DNA of 64,000 bases from positions 23,624-87,623 of the forward strand of contig NZ_JANXMI010000048.1 in the NCBI RefSeq assembly GCF_025354735.1, in the 5' to 3' direction. The notes under the pieces were generated by a model. That model was given only the letters and a program-made list of their open reading frames with translations. It was not told where the DNA came from and ran no database searches. This DNA is from Rugamonas sp. GTDB lineage: Bacteria > Pseudomonadota > Gammaproteobacteria > Burkholderiales > Burkholderiaceae_D. This document shows, in pieces, positions 54,251 to 64,000 of the stretch (positions within the stretch are counted from its first letter, which is position 1; each line of letters begins with the position of its first letter). The position numbers and the translations under genes are program-made.

Positions 54251-55756
54251 TCAGTGGCCGTGATACTGCACCATACGGTTCAGCGCAGTGCGGATCGCCG
54301 GTATCAGTTCGCTGGCCGTCAGGCCGATCGGCCCCGTGCCCTCGGTCACCAGCACATCGGCCGCCATCCCGTGCAGCCACACCGCGCCCAGCGCCGCTTC
54401 CCACTGCGGCCAGCCCTGCGCCAGCAGGCTGCCGCACAAGCCGGCCAGCACATCGCCGGTGCCGGCCGTCGCCAGCGCCGCGTTGCCGGTGGTGTTGATG
54501 ACCGCGTCGCCGCTGGCCCGCGCGATCACCGTGCCCGAACCCTTCACCAGCACCGTGGCGTTGAAGCGCCTGGCCAGTTCGCGCGCCGCCTTGACGCGGT
54601 CGGCCTGCACCGCCGCCGCCGTCACGCCCAGCAGACGGGCCGCCTCCAGCGGGTGCGGCGTCAGCATGCTGCCGCCGGCGCGTGCGGCCAGCGCCTGTTG
54701 CAAGGCGGGATCGGCCGCGATCATATTGAGCGCGTCGGCGTCGGCCACCAGCGCGCTGCCGCTGCTGATGGCGCGCAGCAGCAACTCCTGGGCCGCGCGC
54801 GCGTTGCCCAGCCCCGGCCCGACCACCAGCGTGGCCGACTCCAGGTCGAAATCGGCCGCCAGCCTGCACATCAGTTCCGGATGGGTGGGATCGTAGGCCG
54901 GCGCCTCTTGCGCGAACGCGACGAAGACGCGGCCCGCGCCGCTGGTCAGCGCGGAGCGCGCCGCCAGTATCGGCGCGCCGCTCATGCCGTGCGCGCCGCC
55001 GATCACGGCCACGTTGCCGTAGCTGCCCTTGTTGCTGTTGTGGCGGCGCCCGCGCAGGTGGCGGGCGAAGAACGGGGCGTCGTTCAGATGCAGGCGCGTG
55101 GCCGGCAACAGGGCCGCGTCCAGCTCGAGCCGCGAGACGTCGACCAGGCCCGCATGGTCGCGCCCTTCGCAGGTGTGCAGTCCCGGCTTGTCGCCGATGA
55201 AGGTGATGGTGTGGGTGGCGCGCACGGCCACGCCGTCCGGGCCGACGATGGCGCCGGTGTCGGCATCGAGGCCGCTCGGCACGTCGAGCGCCAGCACCGG
55301 GCAGCGCAGCCGGTTGATGGTCTCGACCAGCGCGCCCATGGCGCCGGCCAGCGGCCGCCGCAAGCCGATGCCGAACAGGCCGTCGACCACCAGCGTCCAG
55401 TCGGCGGCGGCGATGGCGTCGTTGCCGATGGCGTCGAAGCGCGCGTCGCTGTTGCGGGCCCGCTGCAGGGCGGCGCTGCGTTCGGCCGACGGCGCGTCGC
55501 CGCCGTCGAAGTACAGCACCGTCACCTGGGCGCCGGCGTGCGCCAGATGGGCGGCCGTTTCCAGCGCGTCGCCGCCGTTGTTGCCGGGACCGGCCAGCAG
55601 CAGCACCTTCGCCTGCGCCGTCGTATAGGGCAGCAGGTCGAGCGCCGCGTTGGCGCCGGCCTGGCCGGCGCGCTGCATCAGGGCGCCGGCCGGCAGGCGC
55701 GCGGCGGCGGCGTGTTCGATGGCGCGGATTTCGTCTACGGTATACAGAGGATTCAT
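54251..55756 (-). CDS. nnrDE: bifunctional NAD(P)H-hydrate epimerase / ADP-dependent dehydratase
   Basis: The 501-residue fusion repairs hydrated NAD(P)H. The N-terminal epimerase (YjeF-N) has LLAGPGNNGGDALETA and DGLFGIGLRRPL. The C-terminal ADP-dependent dehydratase has KGSYGNVAVIGGAHGMSGA, TPHPLEAARLLG and NAALATAGTGDVLAG. The frame is open to 55957 but the ATG at 55756 (MNPLYTVDEIRAIE) is the family start. It converges on the ABC ATPase gene, 37 bp apart. Confidence 0.94.
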   Translation of the reverse strand: MNPLYTVDEIRAIEHAAAARLPAGALMQRAGQAGANAALDLLPYTTAQAKVLLLAGPGNNGGDALETAAHLAHAGAQVTVLYFDGGDAPSAERSAALQRARNSDARFDAIGNDAIAAADWTLVVDGLFGIGLRRPLAGAMGALVETINRLRCPVLALDVPSGLDADTGAIVGPDGVAVRATHTITFIGDKPGLHTCEGRDHAGLVDVSRLELDAALLPATRLHLNDAPFFARHLRGRRHNSNKGSYGNVAVIGGAHGMSGAPILAARSALTSGAGRVFVAFAQEAPAYDPTHPELMCRLAADFDLESATLVVGPGLGNARAAQELLLRAISSGSALVADADALNMIAADPALQQALAARAGGSMLTPHPLEAARLLGVTAAAVQADRVKAARELARRFNATVLVKGSGTVIARASGDAVINTTGNAALATAGTGDVLAGLCGSLLAQGWPQWEAALGAVWLHGMAADVLVTEGTGPIGLTASELIPAIRTALNRMVQYHGH

Positions 55757-55916
55757 GATGGTCGGGGCGGGTCGGGTGGGGCCGGAGCGGGGCGCAAGGG
55801 CCGGCATGCCGTGGCGCGGCGGCGCCGCGAGTGATGCGCCGCTGCCGGCCGTGCTCTGCGCCGGCGCGCGCCGCGCGCGGCGAAGGATGCCAAATAAAGT
55901 TTGCGGTCGGGATGCC

Positions 55917-55951
55917 AAACAAGTGCTAAACAAGTACCAAACACAAGTGCG
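55917..55951. repeat. 11-bp tandem repeats upstream of the oxoprolinase gene
   Basis: AAACAAGTGCT (55917-55927), AAACAAGTACC (55928-55938) and AAACACAAGTGCG (55939-55951) follow each other directly. They lie in the 326-bp gap between the divergent nnrDE and oxoprolinase genes, which has no other supported gene and is GC-rich from 55757 to 55880. The repeats could be a protein-binding array; nothing else is known. Confidence 0.5.
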
Positions 55952-56082
55952 CAACACGAGTGTGGGACGATTCTAGCACCGAATAAAACAGGGCGTCGCC
56001 GGGTATAAAATGGCCAATTGAAGGACGCGCTGGGCCTGCTCCTGGACTACAATAAGTGCTTCATTTTTTCAGCGAGGTTGGC

Positions 56083-59000
56083 ATGGATTGGCAATTCTGG
56101 ATCGACCGGGGCGGAACGTTCACCGACATCGTGGCCCGTCAGCCCGATGGCAGGCTGCGCACCCACAAGCTGTTGTCGGATCATCCAGAGCGCTACCGCG
56201 ACGCCGCCATCGCCGGCATCCGCCACCTGATGGGCTTGGCCGCCAACGCCGCCATTCCGGTGGCCCGCATCGAGGCGGTCAAGATGGGCACCACCGTCGC
56301 CACCAACGCGCTGCTCGAACGCGAGGGCGAGCCGACGGCGCTGGCGATCACGCGCGGCTTCCGCGACGCGCTGCGCATCGCGTACCAAAACCGGCCGCGC
56401 TTGTTCGACCGCCACATCGTGCTGCCGGAACTGCTCTACAGCCACGTCATCGAAATCGATGAGCGCATGGACGCCCACGGCGCCACCGTGCTGCCGCTCG
56501 ACCGCGACGGCGCCCGCGCCAGCCTGCAGGCGGCCTATGACCAGGGCTTGCGCACGCTGGCCGTGGTCTTCATGCACGGCTACCGCTACAGCGCGCACGA
56601 AACCCTGGTTGCCGAAATCGCGCGCGAAATCGGCTTCAAACAAATCTCCGTGTCGCACCAGGTCAGCCCGATGATGAAGCTGGTCGCGCGCGGCGACACC
56701 ACCGTCGTCGACGCCTACCTGTCGCCGATACTGCGCCGTTATGTCGACCAGGTGGCCGCCGAGATGCCGGGCGTGAATCTGCAGTTCATGCAGTCGAACG
56801 GCGGCCTGACGGACGCCCGCGCCTTCCAGGGCAAGGACAGCATCCTGAGCGGGCCGGCCGGCGGCATCGTCGGCATGGTGCGCGCCAGCCGCCTGGCCGG
56901 TTTCGACAAGGTCATCGGCTTCGACATGGGCGGCACCTCGACCGACGTCTCGCATTTCTCCGGCGAGTTCGAACGCGTGTTCGAAACCCAGGTCGCCGGC
57001 GTGCGCATGCGCGCGCCCATGATGAGCATCCACACCGTGGCCGCCGGCGGCGGCTCGGTGCTGCATTTCGACGGCAGCCGCTATCGCGTCGGTCCGGACA
57101 GCGCCGGCGCCAACCCGGGGCCGGCCAGCTACCGGCGCGGCGGCCCGCTGACGGTCACCGACTGCAACGTCATGCTCGGCAAAATCCAGTCCGCCCATTT
57201 CCCGCAGCTGTTCGGCGCCGACGGCAAACAGGCGCTCGACGCGCACACCGTGCGCGAGCAATTCGCCGCGCTGGCCGCCACCATCGCCGCCGCCACCGGC
57301 AAGGCCACCAGCGCCGAGGCGGTGGCCGAGGGCTATCTCGACATCGCCGTCGGCAACATGGCCAACGCCATCAAGCAAATCTCGGTGCAGCGCGGCCACG
57401 ACGTGACCGAATACACGCTCACCAGTTTCGGCGGCGCCGGCGGCCAGCACGCCTGCCTGGTGGCCGACGCGCTGGGCATGACGACGGTGTTCGTGCACGC
57501 GCTGGCCGGCGTCATGTCGGCCTACGGCATGGGACTGGCCGACCAGACGGCGATGCGCGAGTGCGCCGTCGAGGCGCGCCTGGACGAAGACGGCTTACCG
57601 GATCTCGACGCCCGCCTGCACGCGCTGGGCCGCCAGGCCCAGGCCGACCTGCAGCACCAGGGCGTGGCCGACGCGCGCATCACGCTGATCCGCCGCGTGC
57701 ACCTGCGCTACGAGGGCACCGACTCGGCGCTGATCGTGCCGTTCGGCGCCGTGGCCGAGATGCGGGCCGGCTTTGAAGCGGCCTACAAGCGGCGCTTCTC
57801 CTTCCTCATGCCGGCCAAGGCGCTGATCGTCGAGGCGGTGTCGGTGGAGGCGGTCGGCAAGTCCGACGCGCCGGCCGAATTCGTCGAGCCGGCGCCGCGC
57901 CGCATGCGCGCGCTGATGCCCGACGCGGCCGCGCCCATGTACTGCGCCGGCAAGTGGCGCAACACGCCGCTGTACCGGCGCGACGCCACCCGCATCGGCG
58001 ACATCATCAAGGGCCCGGCCGTCATCGCCGAGGCCAACGCCACCACCATCGTCGAACCGGGCTGGCAGGCTGAGGTCACGCCGCACGACCACATCGTGAT
58101 GCGGCGCGTCGAAGCGCTGCCGTCGCGGCGCGCCATCGGCACCACGGCCGACCCGGTGATGCTGGAGATTTTCAACAATCTGTTCATGTCGATCGCCGAG
58201 CAAATGGGGCTGCGGCTGCAAAACACGGCCTACTCGGTCAACATCAAGGAGCGGCTCGACTTCAGCTGCGCCCTGTTCGACGCGGCCGGCAACCTGATCG
58301 CCAACGCGCCGCACATGCCGGTGCATCTGGGCTCCATGGGCGAGAGCATCAAGACCGTCATGCAGGCCAACGCCGGCCGCATGGCGCCCGGCGACGTCTA
58401 CATGCTCAACGACCCCTACCACGGCGGCACCCACCTGCCCGACGTGACGGTGATCTCGCCCGTGTTCGACGACGCCGGCGCCGCCATCCTGTTCTACGTC
58501 GGCTCGCGCGGCCACCACGCCGACATCGGCGGCACCACGCCCGGCTCGATGCCGCCGGACTCGCGCAGCATCGAGGAGGAGGGGGTGCTGATCGATAATT
58601 TCAAGCTGGTCGACGGCGCCGCCGGCGGCCTGCTGCGCGACGCCGAGGCGCGCGCCCTGCTGACCGGCGCGCGCTGGCCGGCCCGCAATCCGGACCAGAA
58701 CATGGCCGACCTGCGGGCCCAGGTGGCGGCCAATCAAAAGGGCGTCGACGAGTTGCGCAAGATGGTGGCGCACTTCGGCCTCGACGTGGTGCAGGCCTAC
58801 ATGGGCCACGTGCAGGACAACGCCGAGGAGGCGGTGCGGCGCGTCATCAGCGCCCTGCGCGACGGCAGCTTCACGCTGCCGCTCGATAACGGCGCGCAGA
58901 TCCAGGTGGCGCTGCGGGTCGACCGGCACAGCCGCAGCGCGGAGATCGATTTCACCGGCACCTCGGCGCAGCTGGACAATAATTTCAACGCGCCGTCGGC

Positions 59001-59694
59001 GGTCTGCATGGCGGCCGTGCTGTACGTGTTCCGCACCCTGGTCGACGACGACATCCCGCTCAACGCCGGCTGCCTCAAGCCGCTGACGGTCATCATTCCG
59101 CCGGGGTCCATGCTCAATCCGCGCTATCCGGCCTCCGTCGTGTCGGGCAACGTGGAAACCTCGACCTGCATCACCAATGCGCTGTACGGCGCGCTGGGTG
59201 TGATGGCGGCCGCGCAGGGCACCATGAACAACTTCACCTTCGGCGACGCGCGCCACCAGTATTACGAGACCATCAGCGGCGGCTCCGGCGCCGGGCCGGG
59301 CTTCGACGGGACCAGCGTGGTGCAGACCAATATGACCAACTCGCGCCTGACCGACCCGGAGATACTGGAGTTTCGTTTTCCCGTGCGCCTGGACAGCTAC
59401 GAAATCCGCGCCGGCTCGGGCGGGGCGGGGCGCTGGCGCGGCGGCGATGGCGGCGTGCGCAAGGTGCGTTTCCTGGAACCGATGACGGCGGCGATTTTAT
59501 CGAACAACCGCGTCCACGCGCCCTTCGGCATGGCCGGCGGCGCGCCGGGCGCGGTCGGCGTCAACGCGGTGCTGCGCGCGGACGGCGGCGTCGAGCGGCT
59601 GGCCCACATCGCCAAGGTCGAAATGCGGGCCGGCGACGTGTTCGTGATCGAGACGCCGGGCGGCGGCGGTTATGGCGCCGTGGAGGGCGGCTGA
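56083..59694 (+). CDS. 5-oxoprolinase / hydantoinase-type enzyme (HyuA-HyuB fusion)
   Basis: The 1203-residue protein fuses the ATP-binding HyuA part (about 1-690, with [12 protein letters not shown] at the start and [14 protein letters not shown] near 290) and the HyuB part (about 695-1200, with [20 protein letters not shown] and [12 protein letters not shown]). A single fused chain of this length is the usual form of ATP-dependent 5-oxoprolinase, which opens pyroglutamate to glutamate. GAGG is ten bases before the ATG. A hydantoinase role cannot be excluded. The gene stands alone. Confidence 0.88.
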   Translation: MDWQFWIDRGGTFTDIVARQPDGRLRTHKLLSDHPERYRDAAIAGIRHLMGLAANAAIPVARIEAVKMGTTVATNALLEREGEPTALAITRGFRDALRIAYQNRPRLFDRHIVLPELLYSHVIEIDERMDAHGATVLPLDRDGARASLQAAYDQGLRTLAVVFMHGYRYSAHETLVAEIAREIGFKQISVSHQVSPMMKLVARGDTTVVDAYLSPILRRYVDQVAAEMPGVNLQFMQSNGGLTDARAFQGKDSILSGPAGGIVGMVRASRLAGFDKVIGFDMGGTSTDVSHFSGEFERVFETQVAGVRMRAPMMSIHTVAAGGGSVLHFDGSRYRVGPDSAGANPGPASYRRGGPLTVTDCNVMLGKIQSAHFPQLFGADGKQALDAHTVREQFAALAATIAAATGKATSAEAVAEGYLDIAVGNMANAIKQISVQRGHDVTEYTLTSFGGAGGQHACLVADALGMTTVFVHALAGVMSAYGMGLADQTAMRECAVEARLDEDGLPDLDARLHALGRQAQADLQHQGVADARITLIRRVHLRYEGTDSALIVPFGAVAEMRAGFEAAYKRRFSFLMPAKALIVEAVSVEAVGKSDAPAEFVEPAPRRMRALMPDAAAPMYCAGKWRNTPLYRRDATRIGDIIKGPAVIAEANATTIVEPGWQAEVTPHDHIVMRRVEALPSRRAIGTTADPVMLEIFNNLFMSIAEQMGLRLQNTAYSVNIKERLDFSCALFDAAGNLIANAPHMPVHLGSMGESIKTVMQANAGRMAPGDVYMLNDPYHGGTHLPDVTVISPVFDDAGAAILFYVGSRGHHADIGGTTPGSMPPDSRSIEEEGVLIDNFKLVDGAAGGLLRDAEARALLTGARWPARNPDQNMADLRAQVAANQKGVDELRKMVAHFGLDVVQAYMGHVQDNAEEAVRRVISALRDGSFTLPLDNGAQIQVALRVDRHSRSAEIDFTGTSAQLDNNFNAPSAVCMAAVLYVFRTLVDDDIPLNAGCLKPLTVIIPPGSMLNPRYPASVVSGNVETSTCITNALYGALGVMAAAQGTMNNFTFGDARHQYYETISGGSGAGPGFDGTSVVQTNMTNSRLTDPEILEFRFPVRLDSYEIRAGSGGAGRWRGGDGGVRKVRFLEPMTAAILSNNRVHAPFGMAGGAPGAVGVNAVLRADGGVERLAHIAKVEMRAGDVFVIETPGGGGYGAVEGG

Positions 59695-59758
59695 GGACGG
59701 CTGAGGACGGCTGGTGTGGCTGAGGTCGGCTGAAGTCGGCGAGGTCGGCTGAGGACGG
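59691..59758 (+). repeat. 10-bp tandem repeats across the oxoprolinase stop
   Basis: About seven units of CTGAGGACGG and close variants (CTGGTGTGG, CTGAGGTCGG, CTGAAGTCGG, CGAGGTCGG) run from the stop codon to the end of the gap before the convergent cyclase gene. The oxoprolinase TGA is itself part of the first unit. Confidence 0.75.
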
Positions 59759-59770
59759 CCGATCCCGCCG

Positions 59771-62497
59771 TCACGCCAGCGCGTGGCGGTCGCGGCCGTT
59801 GCGCTTGGCCACGTACAGCGCCGTGTCGGCGCGCGCCACCAGCTCGGCCGGCGTCTCGGCCGCGCCGCTGAGCAGCGCCACGCCGACGCTGGTGGTGATG
59901 CGCAGCGGCTTGCCGAGGATGACAAAGTCGACCCGCACGGCGGCGATGATCTTGCCGGCCAGGTGGGCCGCCTCGTCCGGATGGTGCAGCTGCTCGAAGA
60001 TGATGACGAACTCGTCGCCGGCCAGCCGCGCCACGGTGTCGGTGGCGCGCACGTTGCCGACCAGGCGCGCGGCGAATTCCTTGAGCACGTCGTCGCCGGC
60101 ACCGTGGCCCAGGGTGTCGTTGATGACCTTGAAGTGGTCGATGTCGAGGTAGGCCAGCGCCATCGCCTGGCCGCTGCGCTGGGCGCGGCCGATCGCCAGG
60201 TGCAGGGTTTCCTCGAACATGCGGCGGTTGGCGATGCCGGTCAGCGCGTCGATGCGGGCCAGCTGGGTCAGCCGCTCCTCGATATCCTTCATGCGCGTGG
60301 TGTCGTGCGTCAGCGAATAGACGCCGACGGTGCGGCCGTCCGCGCGCACCTCCGGCACCAGCGTCGTTTCCAGCGTGCGGCTGCGGCCGCGCGCCTCGGA
60401 CTTGACTTCATAGGTGACGACGCGCCCGCCATAGGCCTGGTCCAGCTGCGGCGCGGCGACGCGGTATTGCTCGGGCGAGAGGCCGTCGGCCACGTGGCGG
60501 CCGATCAGGCCGCGCGGGTCGCGCCCGAACCACTGCTCGAAGGTGGCGTTGATGAACTGGTAGCGGCGCTCCTGGTCGAGATAGCTGATCAGCACCGGCA
60601 GGTGGTCGGTGATCAATTTGAGCCGCTGTTCGCTGGCCGCCTGCGTCAGCTCGGCGTTCTTGCGGGCGCTGATGTCGAGCGTCATCAGGTAGAAGCCGGC
60701 CACGCCGCCGTCGGCGTCGAAGTCGGGAATCATGTGCGCCATCAGTTGCAGCGGCCGGCCCGTTTCGCGGCCCTCGCGCTCGTACTGCACCCGTTCGCCG
60801 CGCAGCACGGCGTCGAGGTGGTCTTTCAGCCTCAGATAAAAATCGTGGCCGAAGACCTCGGGGATGGTTTTGCCGAGCACGCTTTTCGGGTCGACCGCCA
60901 TCAGGTCGCGGAAGTGGGCGTTGGTGAAGCGGTAGCGCAGGTCGCGGTCGATATAGGCGATCAGGGCCGGCATGTTGTCGGCGATCATGCGGGCGCGTTT
61001 TTCGCCGGCGGCGATCTGTTCCTCGTGGGCCAGGCGCTTGCTGATGTCGTGCAGGAAGGCGGTGACGAATTGCACGCCGCCGTGGCTGAGCGCGCCGAGC
61101 GACAGTTCGACCGGCACCAGGTGGCCGTCGCGGTGGCAGGCCTTGAGCGTGACGCGCTGGTTCAGCATGGCGCCCTTGCCGAAGGCGGCGAAGCGCGCCA
61201 TGCCGGCCCAGTGGCCGCTGCGCTTGTCGGGCGGGATGATGAGCCGGGCCACGTCCTGGCCGACGGCCTCGTCGCGGCGCCAGCCGAAAGTGTGCTCGGC
61301 CTGCGCGTTCCATTCGGTGATGATGCCGCCCTGGTCGCAGCTGATGAAGGCGTCGGGCGCGCGGTCGAGGATGGTGCGGATCAGCGATTCGCTGTCGCGG
61401 GTGCGGGCCTGGGCCGCTTCGCGCTCGGCCATCAGTTCGTGGAAGGCGGCGCTCAGTTCGCCGATCTCGTCGCGCCGCTGGCGCGGACCCTGCAACACGT
61501 CTATGCCGGCGCGGCCGCTGCGGATGGCGGCGATGTGGCGGCGCAGCGAGCCGAGCGGGCGCAACAGCGCCAGGATGGCCAGCCTGGCGGCGGCGCCGGC
61601 GCCGACGGCGAACACGGCCGCCAGCACGGTCTGGCGCCGCATCAGCTCCATGGGCGCGAAAGCCTCGGCGGTGGGAAAGCGCGCGCCGATGATCCAGCCC
61701 GTGGTTTTCAGGCGCGCATAGGCGTAGATGCCGGCGCTGCCCTCGCGGTCGCGGGCCTCGGTCCAGCCCTCGTAACCGTTGAGGGCCAGGCCGATGGCGT
61801 CGCTGGCGCCGTCGCCGGCCTGCTGCAACAGGCGGCCGCGGTCGGGATGGTGCAGCAGCATGCCCTCGGGCGTCATGATGAAGACGTAGCCGCCGCGGCC
61901 CTGGGGCCTTTCGTTGAGGTGGTCGAAGAAATGCGAGTTGGCCAGGTCGATGCTGCCGCTGATGACCAGCGCGACCCGGCCCTGCTGGTCGAACACCGGC
62001 TCGGTCAGCAACACGATGGGCTGGCCCGACAAACGGCTCTTGAACGGCGGCGACACCATGCCGCGCTTGAGCGCCAGCGTCTGGTCGAAATACGGCTTGC
62101 CGGCCATCGACACCACGGTCGACAGGGTGCCGTCGCGCGCGCTGTAGAGCGCCTTGCCGGCGCTGTCGTAACTGACGATGTTGAAGAACTGGGCGCGCGC
62201 GGTCGGCTGGCTGGCGATGAAGGCGGCCATCAGGCGCTGGTCGTCGCGCACGGCGGCCGGCATGGTGTCGGCCAGCGCGGCCAGCAGCGTGCGCCGGGCG
62301 TCGATCTGGTCGTCGATGCGGCCGGCGGCGGCCGCCAGCAGCGCGTATTGCTGGCCGCCGATGATGGCCTTCATGTCGCGCTCGGCCTGGCGCAGCGCGA
62401 CCGAGACGACCACCGCCGTGGCCGCCAGCACGAGCACCACCACCACCGCCGTCATGCGGAATTTCAGGCTGCGCGGCAGAAAGTCGGTAACGGCCAT
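59771..62497 (-). CDS. membrane diguanylate cyclase with Cache-type sensor and PAS domains
   Basis: The 908-residue protein has a first membrane segment (MTAVVVVLVLAATAVVVSVAL), a Cache-type periplasmic domain of about 240 residues, a second segment near 290-310, a HAMP-like linker, three PAS domains (about 370-500, 500-630, 630-745) and a GGDEF domain with RLAGDEFVIIFE. AGDEF is an accepted active variant. There is no EAL domain. It should make c-di-GMP in response to a periplasmic small molecule. The ATG at 62497 is used; a GTG 12 codons upstream (62533) is an alternative. Confidence 0.87.
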   Translation of the reverse strand: MAVTDFLPRSLKFRMTAVVVVLVLAATAVVVSVALRQAERDMKAIIGGQQYALLAAAAGRIDDQIDARRTLLAALADTMPAAVRDDQRLMAAFIASQPTARAQFFNIVSYDSAGKALYSARDGTLSTVVSMAGKPYFDQTLALKRGMVSPPFKSRLSGQPIVLLTEPVFDQQGRVALVISGSIDLANSHFFDHLNERPQGRGGYVFIMTPEGMLLHHPDRGRLLQQAGDGASDAIGLALNGYEGWTEARDREGSAGIYAYARLKTTGWIIGARFPTAEAFAPMELMRRQTVLAAVFAVGAGAAARLAILALLRPLGSLRRHIAAIRSGRAGIDVLQGPRQRRDEIGELSAAFHELMAEREAAQARTRDSESLIRTILDRAPDAFISCDQGGIITEWNAQAEHTFGWRRDEAVGQDVARLIIPPDKRSGHWAGMARFAAFGKGAMLNQRVTLKACHRDGHLVPVELSLGALSHGGVQFVTAFLHDISKRLAHEEQIAAGEKRARMIADNMPALIAYIDRDLRYRFTNAHFRDLMAVDPKSVLGKTIPEVFGHDFYLRLKDHLDAVLRGERVQYEREGRETGRPLQLMAHMIPDFDADGGVAGFYLMTLDISARKNAELTQAASEQRLKLITDHLPVLISYLDQERRYQFINATFEQWFGRDPRGLIGRHVADGLSPEQYRVAAPQLDQAYGGRVVTYEVKSEARGRSRTLETTLVPEVRADGRTVGVYSLTHDTTRMKDIEERLTQLARIDALTGIANRRMFEETLHLAIGRAQRSGQAMALAYLDIDHFKVINDTLGHGAGDDVLKEFAARLVGNVRATDTVARLAGDEFVIIFEQLHHPDEAAHLAGKIIAAVRVDFVILGKPLRITTSVGVALLSGAAETPAELVARADTALYVAKRNGRDRHALA

Positions 62498-62668
62498 GGC
62501 GTGTCGTGTGATGGGCTGTAATGAGTATTGCACGAATTACCACGGAGAACCAACTCGTGCCGGCGGCGGCATTGCAATTTCATCGCGGCGGCGTCGGCTG
62601 TGCCGTGCGCCGCCCGGCCGTGCAAGTGCCTAGAATTATTGCACCGATAGCCAGACGAGGAGACCGCC

Positions 62669-62857
62669 ATGCCCAAAGGTGCCAGCCCCCGGCGCGAGCA
62701 CGAATATCAGCAGCTCGAACATCAATTCAAGGACGAAGGGCGTTATCGCGGACGCGAGAAGGAAGTGGCGGCCCGCATCGTCAACAAGCAGCGCGCGGAG
62801 CACGGTGAAACGAGGGCGCCCCGGCGCTCGGGCGCCACCGGCAAACGCCATTCCTGA
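62669..62857 (+). CDS. small basic protein (annotated in relatives as plasmid stabilization protein)
   Basis: The 62-residue protein is highly charged: MPKGASPRREHEYQQLEHQF, then KDEGRYRGREKEVAARIVNK and a basic tail. Short proteins with this sequence are widespread on chromosomes of proteobacteria under the name plasmid stabilization protein, with no demonstrated toxin or antitoxin activity that I know of. No plasmid-type genes are nearby. GGAGA lies upstream of the ATG. Confidence 0.75.
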   Translation: MPKGASPRREHEYQQLEHQFKDEGRYRGREKEVAARIVNKQRAEHGETRAPRRSGATGKRHS

Positions 62858-63016
62858 CGCGCGCGCCGACCGCGGCCGCGCAGCCCCTGTTTTGATTGCC
62901 ACAGGAAACAAATAGTTCCCTGATATCAAAATATGCCCGTCCAATCGGCGGGCTGATGTAAAATGAGAAATACTTTTTGCAATTAAACTAATACCAATAA
63001 CGTTTAGGATCCACCA

Positions 63017-63652
63017 ATGAAAAAACTCTTACTCGCCGGCCTGATGGGCCTGGGATTGATCTCGGCGGCAAGCGCGGCCGATCTGGTCACCAATGGTAGT
63101 TTTGACGGCGGCAACACCGGCTGGACCATCACCGACGGCGCGGTTTCCATCGGACCGCTGTCGGCCTATGCCGGATGCTGCGGCGTCGACGGCAGCACCT
63201 ATCCCTACGGTCCCAACGCCGCCTTCTTCGGCGGCGGCCAGGAAGCCGGCGGCACCCTGTCGCAAACGCTGAGCACGGTTCTCAACCAGACTTATACCGT
63301 CACCTTCCAGTACGGCGCCATCGCCGCCGCCAATCCGCAGACCTTGCTGGTCGGCGTAGAAAACGGTGCCTCGTATATGTCCGGCGGCATCTCGCTGGCC
63401 GGCGGCACCGTCGGCGCCATCGGTACGACGGACCAGACGCATCTGGTCAGCCCTTATACGTTCACGTTCACCGCGCTCGGCGCCAATACGACGCTGTTCT
63501 TCAAGGACACCAGCATCAACAGCAACAACACCGACGGCATCGTCGACAGTGTGGCCGTGACGGCCGCCGTGCCGGAACCGGAAACCTACGCCATGCTGTT
63601 GGGCGGCCTGGGCCTGGTCGGCTTCATGGCGCGTCGCCGTCGCCAGGCTTAA
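63017..63652 (+). CDS. PEP-CTERM sorting domain protein
   Basis: The 211-residue protein has a signal peptide (cleavage after SAASAA) and ends with the PEP-CTERM tripartite signal: VPEPETYAML, a hydrophobic stretch LLGGLGLVGFMA and the basic tail RRRRQA. Such proteins are processed by exosortase EpsH/XrtA and exported with exopolysaccharide. The mature part (LVTNGSFDGGNTGWTITDG) looks like a carbohydrate-binding jelly-roll domain. The exosortase is not in the window. A terminator follows. Confidence 0.92.
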   Translation: MKKLLLAGLMGLGLISAASAADLVTNGSFDGGNTGWTITDGAVSIGPLSAYAGCCGVDGSTYPYGPNAAFFGGGQEAGGTLSQTLSTVLNQTYTVTFQYGAIAAANPQTLLVGVENGASYMSGGISLAGGTVGAIGTTDQTHLVSPYTFTFTALGANTTLFFKDTSINSNNTDGIVDSVAVTAAVPEPETYAMLLGGLGLVGFMARRRRQA

Positions 63653-63694
63653 GCTTGGGGCCTTAAGCTTGCGGCGCGTCCGCGTCAGATGAAA

Positions 63695-63727
63695 AACCGC
63701 CCGGCGTAAAAGCCGGGCGGTTTTTTT
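63695..63727 (+). terminator. rho-independent terminator after the PEP-CTERM gene
   Basis: AACCGCCCGGC and GCCGGGCGGTT form a perfect 11-bp stem around GTAAAA, followed by seven T residues in total. Confidence 0.85.
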
Positions 63728-64000
63728 CAGGCAATTCAGGGCTCAGAGGGAAACGGGCTCGGCATAGCCGCCCGGGGTGGTGGGTGGGGCCCTGCGCGCC
63801 CATGTGGAAAACCTTCTATTCTGCCTTCTATTTTCTTCTATTTCCTTCTGCTTTCTTTTATTTTGAACTTCGCATCCGGATCAGTCCGACGCCTGGTACG
63901 GCCGCGCCCATGGTGTGCTCGGCTGTGGCAGGCGATGCGCGCAAGCCACGGTACGTTAGGGCATCAGGTCGGATCGGCCTCAGGCAGGCTGATGCGGTTG
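63728..64000. other. terminal intergenic stretch with pyrimidine-rich tract
   Basis: No gene is supported between the PEP-CTERM terminator and the window edge. Bases 63811-63863 are almost purely pyrimidine on the plus strand, made of degenerate TTCTATT/CTTCTATT units. Nothing else stands out. Confidence 0.4.

Noticed and set aside
62669..62857. Toxin-antitoxin or plasmid maintenance system
   Set aside because: The 62-residue protein carries the plasmid stabilization label in relatives, but there is no partner gene and no plasmid functions nearby.
62960..62985. Possible sigma-54 promoter before the PEP-CTERM gene (TTGC at 62977-62980)
   Set aside because: PEP-CTERM genes are often controlled by sigma-54, but the required GG at the -24 position is GA here and the rest of the consensus is poor.

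Overview
The window looks like chromosome from a GC-rich betaproteobacterium of the order Burkholderiales, most likely family Oxalobacteraceae (Massilia / Duganella / Janthinobacterium-like). The basis is the gene order tRNA-Leu-tig-clpP-clpX-lon-hupB-tRNA-Val-tRNA-Asp-tRNA-Asp-ppiD, an hpnCDE squalene cluster, thrC-moeA-moaD, a PEP-CTERM protein, and many c-di-GMP proteins. No phage, integrase, insertion sequence or CRISPR array was seen. Family names come from recognising motifs in the translations; no database was searched.

Layout. 1-3 kb: the 3' part of a GAF/EAL phosphodiesterase and a convergent LacI-type regulator. 3.2-5.2 kb: a YegD-like Hsp70 and a DEDDh exonuclease. 5.2-8.9 kb: a metal (probably zinc) uptake operon with a small Cys/His protein, a beta-barrel protein, a ZnuA-like binding protein and a ZnuB-like permease, but no ATPase gene. 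9-18.3 kb: a Sel1-repeat protein behind a palindrome-rich leader, an EAL-CBS-GGDEF protein, a periplasmic cupredoxin-like protein coupled to a HAMP-GGDEF-EAL receptor, and a large secreted metzincin-like protease. 18.3-24.5 kb: an alpha/beta hydrolase and a MarR regulator that share one operator overlapping their -10 boxes, then an XRE-cupin regulator divergent from kbl, a broken tdh, and sdaA (threonine to glycine, serine to pyruvate).

24.6-32.3 kb: a PAS-rich hybrid kinase, thrC-moeA-moaD, a small membrane protein and a flavoprotein ending in a REP-like inverted repeat. 32.3-37.5 kb (minus strand): a DUF2807-type protein, a DUF1700-like membrane protein and a 45-residue exported peptide, then hpnE/hpnD/hpnC for squalene synthesis. 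37.6-42 kb: an RND efflux adaptor and pump. 42.1-51.7 kb: the proteostasis block (tig, clpP, clpX, lon, ppiD) with HU and four tRNA genes. 51.7-56 kb: mnmH and tesA, divergent from an orphan ABC ATPase, and a fused NAD(P)HX repair enzyme. 56-64 kb: 5-oxoprolinase, a PAS-GGDEF cyclase, a 62-residue basic protein and a PEP-CTERM protein.

Two conserved genes are interrupted by single-base changes: tdh by an in-frame TAG, and tig by a -1 frameshift that removes the normal C-terminus. Both reading frames continue intact after the lesion, so these are either very recent mutations or sequence errors. I did not find a clearly new multi-gene defence or biosynthetic system. The most testable novelties are the shared MarR operator with a predicted leaderless marR transcript, the cupredoxin/c-di-GMP pair, the structured leader of the Sel1 gene, the 12-bp repeats encoding a signal peptide with a complementary upstream segment, and a tRNA-Asp remnant upstream of ppiD.
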